Shown piece by piece: positions 5,408 to 13,004 of a stretch of DNA of 42,843 nt. Position 1 is the stretch's first letter, and each line of letters starts with the position of its first letter. A program made the translations under genes and the position numbers. The notes below the pieces were generated by a model that had not been told where the DNA came from, searched no databases, and saw nothing but the letters and a program-made list of their open reading frames with translations. The stretch comes from a virus, in IMG/VR virus record IMGVR_UViG_3300009183_000148, positions 1-42,843 of that record; one strand, written 5' to 3'.

Positions 5408-6307
5408 ATGAGTAGTTTTGCAAACCTAAAGCGCAATCGTACCGATTTGGACAAACTCACCAAAGCGATTGAAGCTTCTACCCAGTCTAATGCAGAGGCT
5501 GGTTCAAAAGATGACACCCGATTCTGGCAACCCGAAGTAGATAAAGCAGGTAATGGCATGGCCGTTATTCGTTTTCTACCCGCACCTGCCGCTGATGGTG
5601 ATGATGCCCTTCCTTGGGTTCGTGTTTTTTCACACGGCTTTCAAGGACCAGGCGGTTGGTTCATCGATAACTGTCTCACAACTCTAAATGACAAGTGTCC
5701 AGTTTGTGAACACAACAATACATTATGGAATTCTGGCATCGAAGCAAACAAAGATATTGCTCGTAAACAGAAACGCAAACTTTCTTACATTGCCAATATC
5801 TTGGTCATTTCTGATCCAAGCAATCCATCAAACGAAGGTCAAATCAAACTGTTTAAGTTTGGTAAGAAAATCTTTGATAAGATTACAGAAGCAATGAACC
5901 CTGAGTTTGCTGATGAGAAAGCAATCAACCCATTTGATATGTGGGAAGGTGCTAACTTCAAGTTGAAGATTCGTAATGTTGAAGGTTATCGTAATTATGA
6001 TAAATCAGAGTTTGCTGACCAGTCTGCACTCTTTGAAGGTGATGATGCTAAACTTGAAGATTTGTGGAAGCGTGAATTTGGCATTAAAGAGTTTTCTGAG
6101 AAGAAACAATTTAAGTCCTATGAACAGTTGAAAACACGCCTTGATAAAGTTCTTGGATTCGATGGCGCACCTGCTGCACCTAGAACCAAAGCAACTGACA
6201 ATGTTGTTTCTTCATTCAAAGATGATGATGTATCTGTAATTGACAAAGCAATCACAGAAGATGACGAAGATTTAGATTATTTTAAGTCTTTAGCAGAAAC
6301 AAAGTAA
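5408..6307 (+). CDS. 32: gp32 single-stranded DNA-binding protein
   Basis: A 299-residue protein, close to the 301 residues of T4 gp32. The zinc site is complete: H76 (FSHGF), C89 (DNC), C97 and C100 (KCPVCEHN). The basic N-terminus (FANLKRNRTDLDKL) resembles the T4 LAST-type cooperativity region. The C-terminus is strongly acidic (ITEDDEDLDYF), the tail that in T4 recruits gp59, gp43 and other replication proteins. It coats single-stranded DNA in replication and recombination. The ribosome binding site GAAAGGAAA lies before ATG 5408. It ends the plus-strand block just before a strong terminator. Confidence 0.96.
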   Translation: MSSFANLKRNRTDLDKLTKAIEASTQSNAEAGSKDDTRFWQPEVDKAGNGMAVIRFLPAPAADGDDALPWVRVFSHGFQGPGGWFIDNCLTTLNDKCPVCEHNNTLWNSGIEANKDIARKQKRKLSYIANILVISDPSNPSNEGQIKLFKFGKKIFDKITEAMNPEFADEKAINPFDMWEGANFKLKIRNVEGYRNYDKSEFADQSALFEGDDAKLEDLWKREFGIKEFSEKKQFKSYEQLKTRLDKVLGFDGAPAAPRTKATDNVVSSFKDDDVSVIDKAITEDDEDLDYFKSLAETK

Positions 6308-6330
6308 TTAACTAGTCCTTTAATTACTTG

Positions 6331-6355
6331 ACCCGGCTTTATGCCGGGTTTTTTT
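6331..6355 (+). terminator. Rho-independent terminator after gene 32
   Basis: ACCCGGC (6331-6337) and GCCGGGT (6343-6349) form a GC-rich 7-bp stem with a TTTAT loop, followed directly by a seven-T run (6349-6355). It ends plus-strand transcription. The hairpin also lies just past the stop of the minus-strand gene ending at 6354; on that strand it lacks a T-run, so it would be weaker for leftward transcripts. Confidence 0.92.
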
Positions 6356-8381
6356 ATGTCGCTCTGGCAGCGAGATTAGTTGCCGTATCTTTCGGTGCAG
6401 GAGCTTGAGCCACTTGCGTAGTATTCACAACTTTATTATTAGTGGTTGGTGCATTAACCACAATTGGTGTTGTTGGTTTTTGTTGTTGCCTTTGTTCAGA
6501 AGCAACCGCAGAAGAATTTGATGCCACTTGAGCACCCGATGGTGAGGATGCAGGAGCAGCACCAACAGAAGTAATCTTTGGATCATTCACATATGCCAAG
6601 AAATGTTTCTGTCTATCTTCTAAACCAATTGTACCACCATTGACAAACTTAGTGACCGCAGTAATATTACTCCAATCACCTTTGTAACCTGCCATATACT
6701 TCAATGCAGATTCGGCCGCACCGGCAGGTTGCGTTAATTCTTCGGGATTGTTTGCATAACCGAATCTTGTGTAGTTTTGTTTACCAGTTAACTGAATGAA
6801 TCCACGACCACGATATTCGTAACCTTCACCACCACCTTCTGGCGCATTACCCATTCTGCCGCCATAGATTCTTTCTGCAACTGCTTTCGGACCACCCGAT
6901 GCTACTTGTTGTGCATCATCTGGACTCTTAAACTTTTTAGGAAACAACTTAGTAAGTGTTGCGGCTTTATAATTTAAATTTTCGCTGAGTGTAGTGAAGT
7001 CACCAGATTCGTGACCAACTTGTGCCATAATAGCAGCACGCTTTGTTGGGTCAGTAATCTTTTCTTTGTCCATCTCCGCCAACATTGCTTTCTTACCAGT
7101 TTCAGACCCAATCTTACTTGGTTTTGCATCTGATGGAGAAGGTGGTTTAGCACTAGGCGCCGGTGCGGGAGCGGGTGCAGTAGTTGGTGCTGCCGTAGGT
7201 TTTGGCGGTGGTGCAGGTACTTCTTTACCAGAAGGAGTTGTAACTGGATAGACAACTGGTGGAGGAATGCCTTTTGCCGCCAGTTTTTTATTCTCAGCGT
7301 CAACCTCTTCTTTGGTCATCGGTACGAACTGACCTTTTTCGTCTAACTTTAACCTTTGTGTAGGTTGACCAGGTTTAGGTTTTTCTTCTTCTTTTTTCTT
7401 TCCAAAACCTAATTTTTCGGCAATGGCATCCGTAACAGATTTTAATTTTGCGGTTGCTTTATCATATGCATCTGTTACAAATTTAAGTTTTTCTTTTAAG
7501 ATATTGATATACTCAGTTATCTTATCGATAACACCTTTAATGAAGGCAAATGTTTGTGGAAATTCTTGAGCAAATAAATCTATTTTTTCACCAAACCAAT
7601 TACTAATTGCATCAACAACTTTTTTAACTGCATCGATGATTGGTTGAATAATCTCTTTTACTTTATCAATGATAGGTTGAACTACATCACTAAACCATTT
7701 CTTAAAGTCGCTTACAAATTCATCAAATTGTTCTTTGATTGATTCCCATAAACCACCAACCCATTCTGTAAACGATTCTTTAAATAAGTCATAAACAATT
7801 AATATAATACCTGCCAAATAAAAGTATTTGGTAAATGATTTGATAATCTTATTGATACCAAATTGATCCATGATTTTATCCATGAAACTTTTTGCTTTTT
7901 TGGCCACAGGTGCTTTTTCTGGAGTAGGCTTTTTCGATTCTTGTTCTTTTGCCCGTTCACTCTCTAGTTTTGCTTCCCGTTCATCGGCTTTCAAAAACTG
8001 TGCATCTGCTTTATTGGTTGATTCGCCGCCTTCTAATTTAACTAATTTTATGGAATTTTGTCTTGCAACATTCAGGTCACGAGCCATCAAATGGATGGAC
8101 ATGAAGTTTTTGGCAATAATTTTTAGAAAGGCATTTACATCATCACCAGATTCTTTCTCTGGTGTTGGTGTCGCTTCCACTTTAGGAGAACCTTTACCAA
8201 AAAAAGATTTTAAAGAACTGCCTACTGATTCTTTAATTGATTCTAGTTTAGGTTTTTGATTATCTTCTTCAGGAGAAGTTTTTTGTCTTTCGATTTTTTC
8301 TTTTCTTGCAGCTAATGCGGCACCACGCAAAGGATTGCCGTTTTTATCCAAGTGTTCTGATGGTGTATTATATTCTGCCAT
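6354..8381 (-). CDS. Tape-measure/hub-like virion protein with GH19 muralytic domain
   Basis: A 675-residue multidomain protein. Residues 79-140 are a module shared with the upstream paralogue (LKIIAKN..SI..MARD.NV.RQN, then KADA.FLK.DEREA). A hydrophobic segment lies near 186-200, followed by long amphipathic helices (200-325), a Pro/Ala-rich linker (370-425), a GH19 chitinase/lysozyme-like domain (about 430-605) with catalytic Glu458 (GHESGDF), an acidic loop before YRGRGFIQLTG (523-533), and a low-complexity C-terminus. The gene is last in the operon gp26-gp51-paralogue, where T4 has its hub and tape-measure genes. I infer a virion-carried, membrane-interacting protein that digests peptidoglycan at entry. 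A free endolysin is less likely given the helical and shared modules. Confidence 0.75.
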   Translation of the reverse strand: MAEYNTPSEHLDKNGNPLRGAALAARKEKIERQKTSPEEDNQKPKLESIKESVGSSLKSFFGKGSPKVEATPTPEKESGDDVNAFLKIIAKNFMSIHLMARDLNVARQNSIKLVKLEGGESTNKADAQFLKADEREAKLESERAKEQESKKPTPEKAPVAKKAKSFMDKIMDQFGINKIIKSFTKYFYLAGIILIVYDLFKESFTEWVGGLWESIKEQFDEFVSDFKKWFSDVVQPIIDKVKEIIQPIIDAVKKVVDAISNWFGEKIDLFAQEFPQTFAFIKGVIDKITEYINILKEKLKFVTDAYDKATAKLKSVTDAIAEKLGFGKKKEEEKPKPGQPTQRLKLDEKGQFVPMTKEEVDAENKKLAAKGIPPPVVYPVTTPSGKEVPAPPPKPTAAPTTAPAPAPAPSAKPPSPSDAKPSKIGSETGKKAMLAEMDKEKITDPTKRAAIMAQVGHESGDFTTLSENLNYKAATLTKLFPKKFKSPDDAQQVASGGPKAVAERIYGGRMGNAPEGGGEGYEYRGRGFIQLTGKQNYTRFGYANNPEELTQPAGAAESALKYMAGYKGDWSNITAVTKFVNGGTIGLEDRQKHFLAYVNDPKITSVGAAPASSPSGAQVASNSSAVASEQRQQQKPTTPIVVNAPTTNNKVVNTTQVAQAPAPKDTATNLAARAT

Positions 8382-8382
8382 A

Positions 8383-10251
8383 TTATGCTGCCACAGAAAT
8401 TAGTTTTGCAAACTCAGTATCATATACATCTGCAATTAGATTTTGTGCTTTGCCTTGTGATTCGGAACTATTATTAGTTGTTGGCGAATTGATTATAGAA
8501 CCCTCATCAGCAGAAGATTCCATTCTTTGTTGTTCCGCAACTGATGCGGATTGATTTGACATTTCGGAACCTGAGGGTGCCGATGGTGATGATTCAGCAG
8601 AAGGTGGAGAAGAACCACTACTACCACTTTCAGAAGGAGAAGAACCGCCACCACTACTTGATATATCACTTGCATCCGCAACAGAACCAGTTGGTGATGA
8701 AGGCATAGATGATGCGGATGGTGCATTATCTTTCTTTAACGCACCAATATTTGTTGAATGTTGACTGTTTGAATCTTCAACAGTTTTACGATATGATTCT
8801 AAACTTGCTTCTTCTTGTTTTACAAATTCTGCAATCTTTTCTGGACTGCCTGCATTTTGTTTTTTAAATGCATCAATTCTTTCTTTCGAATTCTTTTCAC
8901 GCTCTGCAAGGTTCTGATTATTACTGTCGATGAAAGTTTGGATCTGAGTAATCTTTTGGTCAGCAGACATATCTCCAGACAAAGCGGGAGAAGGCATTGT
9001 TGTTGGTGATGGCGCAGGAGTTACAGGTTCACTTGTAACTGGTGTAGCAGCAGTCGGTGTTGCACCAGGTGCTTCTTGTCTTACTTGAGCAGGTGATGTT
9101 GCCGAAGGAGGTGGTGATGGATTTTGTTGTTCAATCTCCATTGCTTTGTCGGCTAAACTTTTAACACCAGTTTCATTTCCTGTTGGCGCAGCCGGTACAG
9201 GTGATTTTGATTCATCTAACTTTTCTTTTGTTAGTGCAAAATCTTTTGTATTTGGTGATACTGGTTTAACATCTTCTGCCGCTTTAGGTGTGTCATCTGG
9301 CATTTTAACGACACCGCCAAATAGACCAACAACAAAGTCTTTTATACCACTAAAAAAACCAGAAATAGTTTCTGTGATTGGTTTAAAGAAGTCACCAATC
9401 GATGCAAATAAACTTTTTAAAGTATCTTCACCAAATAGACCAAAAGTTAAAAACTCTAACATGCCACCTAAACCGGCGACTATTGCTTCAGAAAAACTTC
9501 CAGTCTCTTGGTATTTTTTGAAACCATCTTTGATACCCGAAAATAGAGTACCGATAATGGCAATTGGAAGAAATACTTTAGAAAAAATCTTCGACAACAT
9601 TTTTGGATTAAAAATGAATCGGATGGCTTTCATAAAACCACCACTAAAGAAACTCATAATGGTGTCTATTAACCCGCCACCGCCTTCACCGCCACCTTCT
9701 TTTTGACCAGGCTCTTTTTTACTGCCGCCATATTTTTGTCTTTGAACTTCTAGTGCAGCTTCTCTCTCATCTTCTTTAAGGAAAAACGCATCGGCTTTTG
9801 TAGGTGCCGAACCTTTACCACCTTTTAATTTTGTTAACTTAACTAAATTTTGACGAAGAACATTTACATCTCTTGCCATCATTGGAATAGAGATGGAGTT
9901 TTTAGCAATTATTTTTAAATATGCTAAACTATCTTCACTTAAACCACCAGACTCACCTTTTGCTTGCACCTCTTTTGAAAGACTATCAACCTGGTTTTGT
10001 ATATTGTCCAGACCTCTATTAGATAAAGCGGTTGGAGATTTTTCTTTTTCTTCTTTCTTTTTAACACCCATTTTACCACGAATAACGGCCGAGAAAATAT
10101 CATCGCCACCGAACATACTTCGGACAACATTTTCTTTACTAAATGTTTTACCTACATCTTTGGTGGTGCCTTCTAAAGCCGCCTTAGCGCCTCCAATAAG
10201 TCCTTTACCACCTTCTACTTCGGATAGGTATCTTGATGCAAAATCTGCCAT
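8383..10251 (-). CDS. Tape-measure/hub-like virion protein, paralogue without GH19
   Basis: A 622-residue protein. Residues 107-170 repeat the module of the downstream paralogue (YLKIIAKNSISIPMMARDVNVLRQN, KADAFFLKEDEREAALE). Two hydrophobic stretches follow (about 218-240 and 253-275, FLPIAIIGTLF and AIVAGLGGMLEFLTFGLFG), then amphipathic glycine/phenylalanine helices and a long Pro/Ser/Ala-rich disordered region from about 315 to the end. There is no recognisable enzyme domain. It starts in a one-base overlap with the gp51 stop. Size (T4 gp29 is 590 residues), position after the gp26/gp51 pair and helical/hydrophobic content suggest a tape-measure or hub component. The family assignment is inference. 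Confidence 0.7.
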   Translation of the reverse strand: MADFASRYLSEVEGGKGLIGGAKAALEGTTKDVGKTFSKENVVRSMFGGDDIFSAVIRGKMGVKKKEEKEKSPTALSNRGLDNIQNQVDSLSKEVQAKGESGGLSEDSLAYLKIIAKNSISIPMMARDVNVLRQNLVKLTKLKGGKGSAPTKADAFFLKEDEREAALEVQRQKYGGSKKEPGQKEGGGEGGGGLIDTIMSFFSGGFMKAIRFIFNPKMLSKIFSKVFLPIAIIGTLFSGIKDGFKKYQETGSFSEAIVAGLGGMLEFLTFGLFGEDTLKSLFASIGDFFKPITETISGFFSGIKDFVVGLFGGVVKMPDDTPKAAEDVKPVSPNTKDFALTKEKLDESKSPVPAAPTGNETGVKSLADKAMEIEQQNPSPPPSATSPAQVRQEAPGATPTAATPVTSEPVTPAPSPTTMPSPALSGDMSADQKITQIQTFIDSNNQNLAEREKNSKERIDAFKKQNAGSPEKIAEFVKQEEASLESYRKTVEDSNSQHSTNIGALKKDNAPSASSMPSSPTGSVADASDISSSGGGSSPSESGSSGSSPPSAESSPSAPSGSEMSNQSASVAEQQRMESSADEGSIINSPTTNNSSESQGKAQNLIADVYDTEFAKLISVAA

Positions 10252-10391
10252 TATCGTTTCTTAGTTTGTCTTTGTAATTCCAACCGGTCTTTTTCTTCTT
10301 TCAAATACTTCAATAGTAATTCAACATAAATGGTTCTTTCCCAAGGCAACATGTTTTCAAGTTCAGTCAAACTATACTTGTGATGTTGCAT
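10251..10391 (-). CDS. 51: gp51-like baseplate hub assembly chaperone, probably reached by -1 frameshift
   Basis: The conserved part is a short helical peptide from ATG 10391 (MQHHKYSLTELENMLPWERTIYVELLLKYLKEE...), resembling the small gp51 of marine T4-like phages. The open frame extends upstream to about 10505 inside gene 26, but that part is out of frame with the zinc ribbon of gp26 and looks unnatural. No ribosome binding site is evident before ATG 10391. A slippery sequence at 10457-10451 in gene 26 enters this frame by a -1 shift, which would give a gp26-gp51 fusion of about 307 residues. Both standalone and fusion products are possible. In T4, gp51 is needed for hub assembly. Confidence 0.72.
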   Translation of the reverse strand: MQHHKYSLTELENMLPWERTIYVELLLKYLKEEKDRLELQRQTKKR

Positions 10392-10401
10392 CAAAGCAAA
10401 G

Positions 10402-10457
10402 TTCGTCTGATAATAGTTGCCTAATGTATCATAACGAAAAATTAGACGAAAAAATTT
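10402..10457 (-). promoter_or_regulatory. Putative programmed -1 frameshift site, gp26 to gp51
   Basis: On the minus strand the zero-frame codons are CAA AAT TTT TTC GTC TAA. This contains A-AAT-TTT (10457-10451), a canonical X-XXY-YYZ slippery heptamer, extended by T-TTT-TTC. The next bases, TTCGTCT (10450-10444), can pair with AGACGAA (10408-10402) downstream. The -1 frame remains open to 10251. The stem begins immediately after the heptamer, closer than the usual 5-8-base spacer, so the stimulatory role is less certain than the slippery site. Confidence 0.6.
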
Positions 10458-11173
10458 TGCATGCCCTTTATTGCAATATCTTCTTCGTATGCACATTTTG
10501 GACACTTGAAGTGAACATCTTTTTTAATTTCAGGCATGGTATCAAAGAAGTCTTTAAACTTCTCTAAATCTTTTTGTTGTAAGTTATCAATAAATTCTTC
10601 CATTTCTTCTCTGGATGAATCTTTTGAATAATACACACTTTCTTTATCATAAACATAGTCGATGCAATCAACAAGAATTTTTAACATAACTTCATTCTCG
10701 TTCATCTTCTCATACTTCTGAATCATTTCAAAAGTAGGATACTTAAATGCAATACCAAGGTTTTCGGTAAGTTGAATTTTGTTTTTATGATTTGGATTCT
10801 TTGTTGGTTCAACTTCTAATAGATTGAGTTTGAATTCAACAACGCCACTACATTTCTTTTCTTCACCCGTTTCATCTTTAGTTGTATTGTTGCACTTATA
10901 ACGCAAGTCAACAATTTCTTCTACTGACCTTGCACGGAGATTCATAAACAAATACTCTAAATCGAATGTTGGTAATGAATCGATATCCATTTCATCAAGC
11001 ACACAGTTTCTCAATACTTGGCGAATAACACCAACCATCTCATTGCCGTCTGTTGATTCGGCTGCCATTAAAAATAGTTTCTGTTCTTTTACAAGAAATG
11101 GTCGGAAACGAATAGGTTTTCCTGTCGAAATTAAATTCACAGTATAAATTGGTACATCTAGTTTAGGTAACAT
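10442..11173 (-). CDS. 26: gp26 baseplate hub assembly protein (tail assembly chaperone)
   Basis: A 243-residue member of the T4 gp26 baseplate family. The N-terminus (LPKLDVPIYTVNLISTGKPIRFRPFLVKEQKLFLMA) is typical. Two Cys pairs, C94/C108 (RYKC...KKC) and C224/C227 (KCPKC), probably form a zinc site. The last codons hold a slippery AAATTTT followed by the TAA stop, and the -1 frame continues into gp51. Xenologous tail phages place a frameshifting chaperone pair just before the tape-measure gene, the same position as here. ATG 11173 has an upstream GAGG. In T4, gp26 is required for hub formation. Confidence 0.88.
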   Translation of the reverse strand: MLPKLDVPIYTVNLISTGKPIRFRPFLVKEQKLFLMAAESTDGNEMVGVIRQVLRNCVLDEMDIDSLPTFDLEYLFMNLRARSVEEIVDLRYKCNNTTKDETGEEKKCSGVVEFKLNLLEVEPTKNPNHKNKIQLTENLGIAFKYPTFEMIQKYEKMNENEVMLKILVDCIDYVYDKESVYYSKDSSREEMEEFIDNLQQKDLEKFKDFFDTMPEIKKDVHFKCPKCAYEEDIAIKGMQNFFV

Positions 11174-11196
11174 AATATCCTCGCTTGTTTAAAATT

Positions 11197-11946
11197 TTAT
11201 AATGCACGACCCAAAGGTAAAATCCTTGAAAACGCAGAACCAAACAACGCAGTTGCCGCAGAGGCAAGGTCGTAGGATCCTTCGTAAATTGGTCGGTATC
11301 TTTGATATGCCATTTGCACAGATAGTCTATGAAATCCATCATCAGACCAACTGAGCGCTTGCGATGCAACTCCTATTGGAAATGCATCCATTAATTCTAC
11401 TGCGTAAATCTTTTTAATGAAATCATCATATTGAATGATTTTAATATTAGTTAGATATCTGGACTTTTGTCCTTTTGGATATCTAAGGTTGTTTGTATCA
11501 GAAGGATGAATTGCTTCAATCCATCGGTCAAACAATTTACGCTCATAGAATTCGTTGGTACACAAAAATGTTAATGTTGTGTCACCGTATTGTGATTGGT
11601 ATGGAACTTTAAATGTAGGTCCATAAATTTTTACATCAGCAGTTTGTAATGTTCTGCCTGGCAATTCCGCACTTTCACATTGAAGTGCCAAGTACCTTGA
11701 CATAGAAGAATTTGAAGTTTTGGAATATTCATCTTGTTCTCCTCCACGACCAAATGCGGCGCCAATAGCATCCGAAACATCTGAGAAGATAGAGTTTGGG
11801 AAATTCAAAATCTTTTCAATGACTGAATTGCCTACAAAACTATTAATGTAAGGTGGAATAGGAAGAACAACTTCAAAACGGGAAGGTTTTGCAAGTCCAT
11901 CTTTCGCTCTTACATTAGATAAAAATAAATTTGGTGAAAATGACAT
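11197..11946 (-). CDS. 54: gp54-like baseplate tail tube initiator
   Basis: A 249-residue protein of the T4 tail-tube fold family (gp19/gp48/gp54). The N-terminus MSFSPNLFLSNVRAKDGLAKPSRFEVVLPIP is followed by an ALQCESAELPGRTLQTADVKIYGPTFKVPYQSQYGDTTLTF-type core seen in tube proteins, then FYERKLFDRWIEAI and a C-terminal beta region (AFPIGVASQALSWSDDGFHRLSVQMAYQRY). T4 gp54 (320 residues) sits on gp48 and starts tube polymerisation. gp48 is encoded divergently at 13005, so the other tube-fold protein here is best read as gp54. A gp19-like tube protein is the alternative; the low copy position in a baseplate operon argues against it. Confidence 0.72.
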   Translation of the reverse strand: MSFSPNLFLSNVRAKDGLAKPSRFEVVLPIPPYINSFVGNSVIEKILNFPNSIFSDVSDAIGAAFGRGGEQDEYSKTSNSSMSRYLALQCESAELPGRTLQTADVKIYGPTFKVPYQSQYGDTTLTFLCTNEFYERKLFDRWIEAIHPSDTNNLRYPKGQKSRYLTNIKIIQYDDFIKKIYAVELMDAFPIGVASQALSWSDDGFHRLSVQMAYQRYRPIYEGSYDLASAATALFGSAFSRILPLGRAL

Positions 11947-12528
11947 TTAGAATTTTTTCCTAGAATCAGACCATACTTTGCTTGTTGTTGCACCTACAAA
12001 GTTTTCAGCAGGTAACATTACCGCTATATCCCATTCGTCAGCAGTTATTTCTAAAAAGCGGGATTGTATATTTGTAAATAAATACCGTTTAATACACGGC
12101 ATAGCCTCAAATGCTTTTGATGCACTTGCTAAATAACTATAACTTAAACGCAGTTTAGTTTTTTCATCATAGTTATTGTTTGATGCGACTTCACTTAGTT
12201 TATCTAAAAGGATAATTCGTTGCTTTGGGTGAATGTAATGTAAATTCAACCCTAGAAAACCGTCTTGGTATCGTTCAATTGGAATAACCAATGGGAACCT
12301 GTCGTAATATGGCAACGAATCTTTCCACTTTGGATTGTAAAAGTAAAAATACATACGACCAATCATAGAATTCTCACGAAGTCTTTGTTGGTCACGCATA
12401 ATAGAATTTGGTGTTGGAGATAAGTCTCTAACTTTAGACCTCAACCAAGCACGAGCCGCATTTGTCCTTGGCGTAAGACCTTCTTTCGCCAACGATGTTT
12501 TTATTCTGTCAATTAGTGGTTTCGCCAT
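11947..12528 (-). CDS. 2: gp2-like DNA end protector / head completion protein
   Basis: A 193-residue protein from ATG 12528 (MAKPLIDRIKTSLAKEGLTP). A TTG at 12552 would add eight residues and overlap the gp4 stop. Conserved-looking blocks are NAARAWLRSKV, MYFYFYNPKWKDSLPYYDRFPLVIPIE, GFLGLNLHYIHPKQRIILLD, CIKRYLFTN and EWDIAVMLPAE. T4 encodes gp2 beside gp4 with gene 53 on the opposite strand, as here, and gp2 protects packaged DNA ends from host RecBCD. The call rests mainly on synteny and on my recollection of the family, so the name is moderate while the gene itself is certain. Confidence 0.6.
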   Translation of the reverse strand: MAKPLIDRIKTSLAKEGLTPRTNAARAWLRSKVRDLSPTPNSIMRDQQRLRENSMIGRMYFYFYNPKWKDSLPYYDRFPLVIPIERYQDGFLGLNLHYIHPKQRIILLDKLSEVASNNNYDEKTKLRLSYSYLASASKAFEAMPCIKRYLFTNIQSRFLEITADEWDIAVMLPAENFVGATTSKVWSDSRKKF

Positions 12529-12533
12529 TTGAG

Positions 12534-12541
12534 TATTTATC
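12534..12541 (-). promoter_or_regulatory. Possible late promoter (GATAAATA) at the gp2-like gene
   Basis: Minus-strand GATAAATA lies five bases before ATG 12528 and just after the gp4 coding region. A T4-type promoter here would start transcription at or next to the ATG, giving a leaderless message, so it may be chance in AT-rich DNA. Confidence 0.25.
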
Positions 12542-12973
12542 TCAAATGCCAAGTTCTTTTTCTGTTATGATTTGAAACTGCCATCCATGTTCTTTACAAA
12601 ACAAAGTGGCAGCTTTCCACTTTTCTTGATTGATGGCATATTGGGTAACTTCATATAGGTATTGTTTGGTCTTGCGCTTTTGCGTTGGCATCATCGTCTG
12701 TTTATACGGCTTCACTTCTAGTATTGAAGTCTGCTCGGAGCCATCTTTCCGTTTGATCCTGACGATGAAATCTGGAAAGTAACGATGCACTCTATTGTCA
12801 ACTGGCGACACATAGGGTATCGGCAACTCCTCAGATGCCCACCATATGACGGCAGTATTCTCATCGAGGTATTTCATTACCCGAAGTTCCCAATTGGAAC
12901 GATAGACGATGTTTGAGGCATCGCCTTTATATTTGTTTGGGTTTCTTGGACGAAACCATCCTTTGTATGACAT
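12542..12973 (-). CDS. 4: gp4 head completion protein (nuclease-fold)
   Basis: A 143-residue protein of the T4 gp4 (gp50) head completion family, which has a TnsA-like restriction-nuclease fold. The signature is RSNWELRVMKYLDEN near residues 26-40, then WWASEELPIPYVSP, RYFPDFIVR (Asp of the nuclease core) and ILEVKPYKQT (the E-x-K pair), so the catalytic triad E...D...ExK appears intact. T4 gp4 is needed to finish filled heads before tail joining. It is first in the leftward operon, divergent from gp48 with 31 bases between start codons. Confidence 0.88.
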   Translation of the reverse strand: MSYKGWFRPRNPNKYKGDASNIVYRSNWELRVMKYLDENTAVIWWASEELPIPYVSPVDNRVHRYFPDFIVRIKRKDGSEQTSILEVKPYKQTMMPTQKRKTKQYLYEVTQYAINQEKWKAATLFCKEHGWQFQIITEKELGI

Positions 12974-12978
12974 AAATA
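12971..12978 (+). promoter_or_regulatory. Putative late promoter (CATAAATA) for the gp48 operon
   Basis: CATAAATA on the plus strand overlaps the first codon of the divergent gp4 gene and lies 26 bases before the gp48 ATG, a normal leader length with an ATAGGA ribosome binding site between. On the minus strand TATAGATA (12987-12980) could serve gp4, so the two promoters would overlap. Confidence 0.5.
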
Positions 12979-13004
12979 TTATCTATAAACCTTATAGGAC
13001 AATC

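Noticed and set aside
7066-10264. Plus-strand open frames opposite the tape-measure-like genes
   Set aside because: Low-complexity shadows of Ala/Pro/Ser-rich minus-strand genes without ribosome binding sites.
10442-10505. GTG at 10505 as the true start of gp51
   Set aside because: It would translate the out-of-frame copy of the gp26 zinc ribbon (MSKMCIRRRYCN...), which looks unlike a real N-terminus; the open frame is better explained by -1 frameshifting or the ATG at 10391.
12077-12084. AATAAATA on the plus strand inside the gp2-like gene as a late promoter
   Set aside because: It is inside a minus-strand gene with no plus-strand gene following; shows the background rate of the motif in AT-rich DNA.
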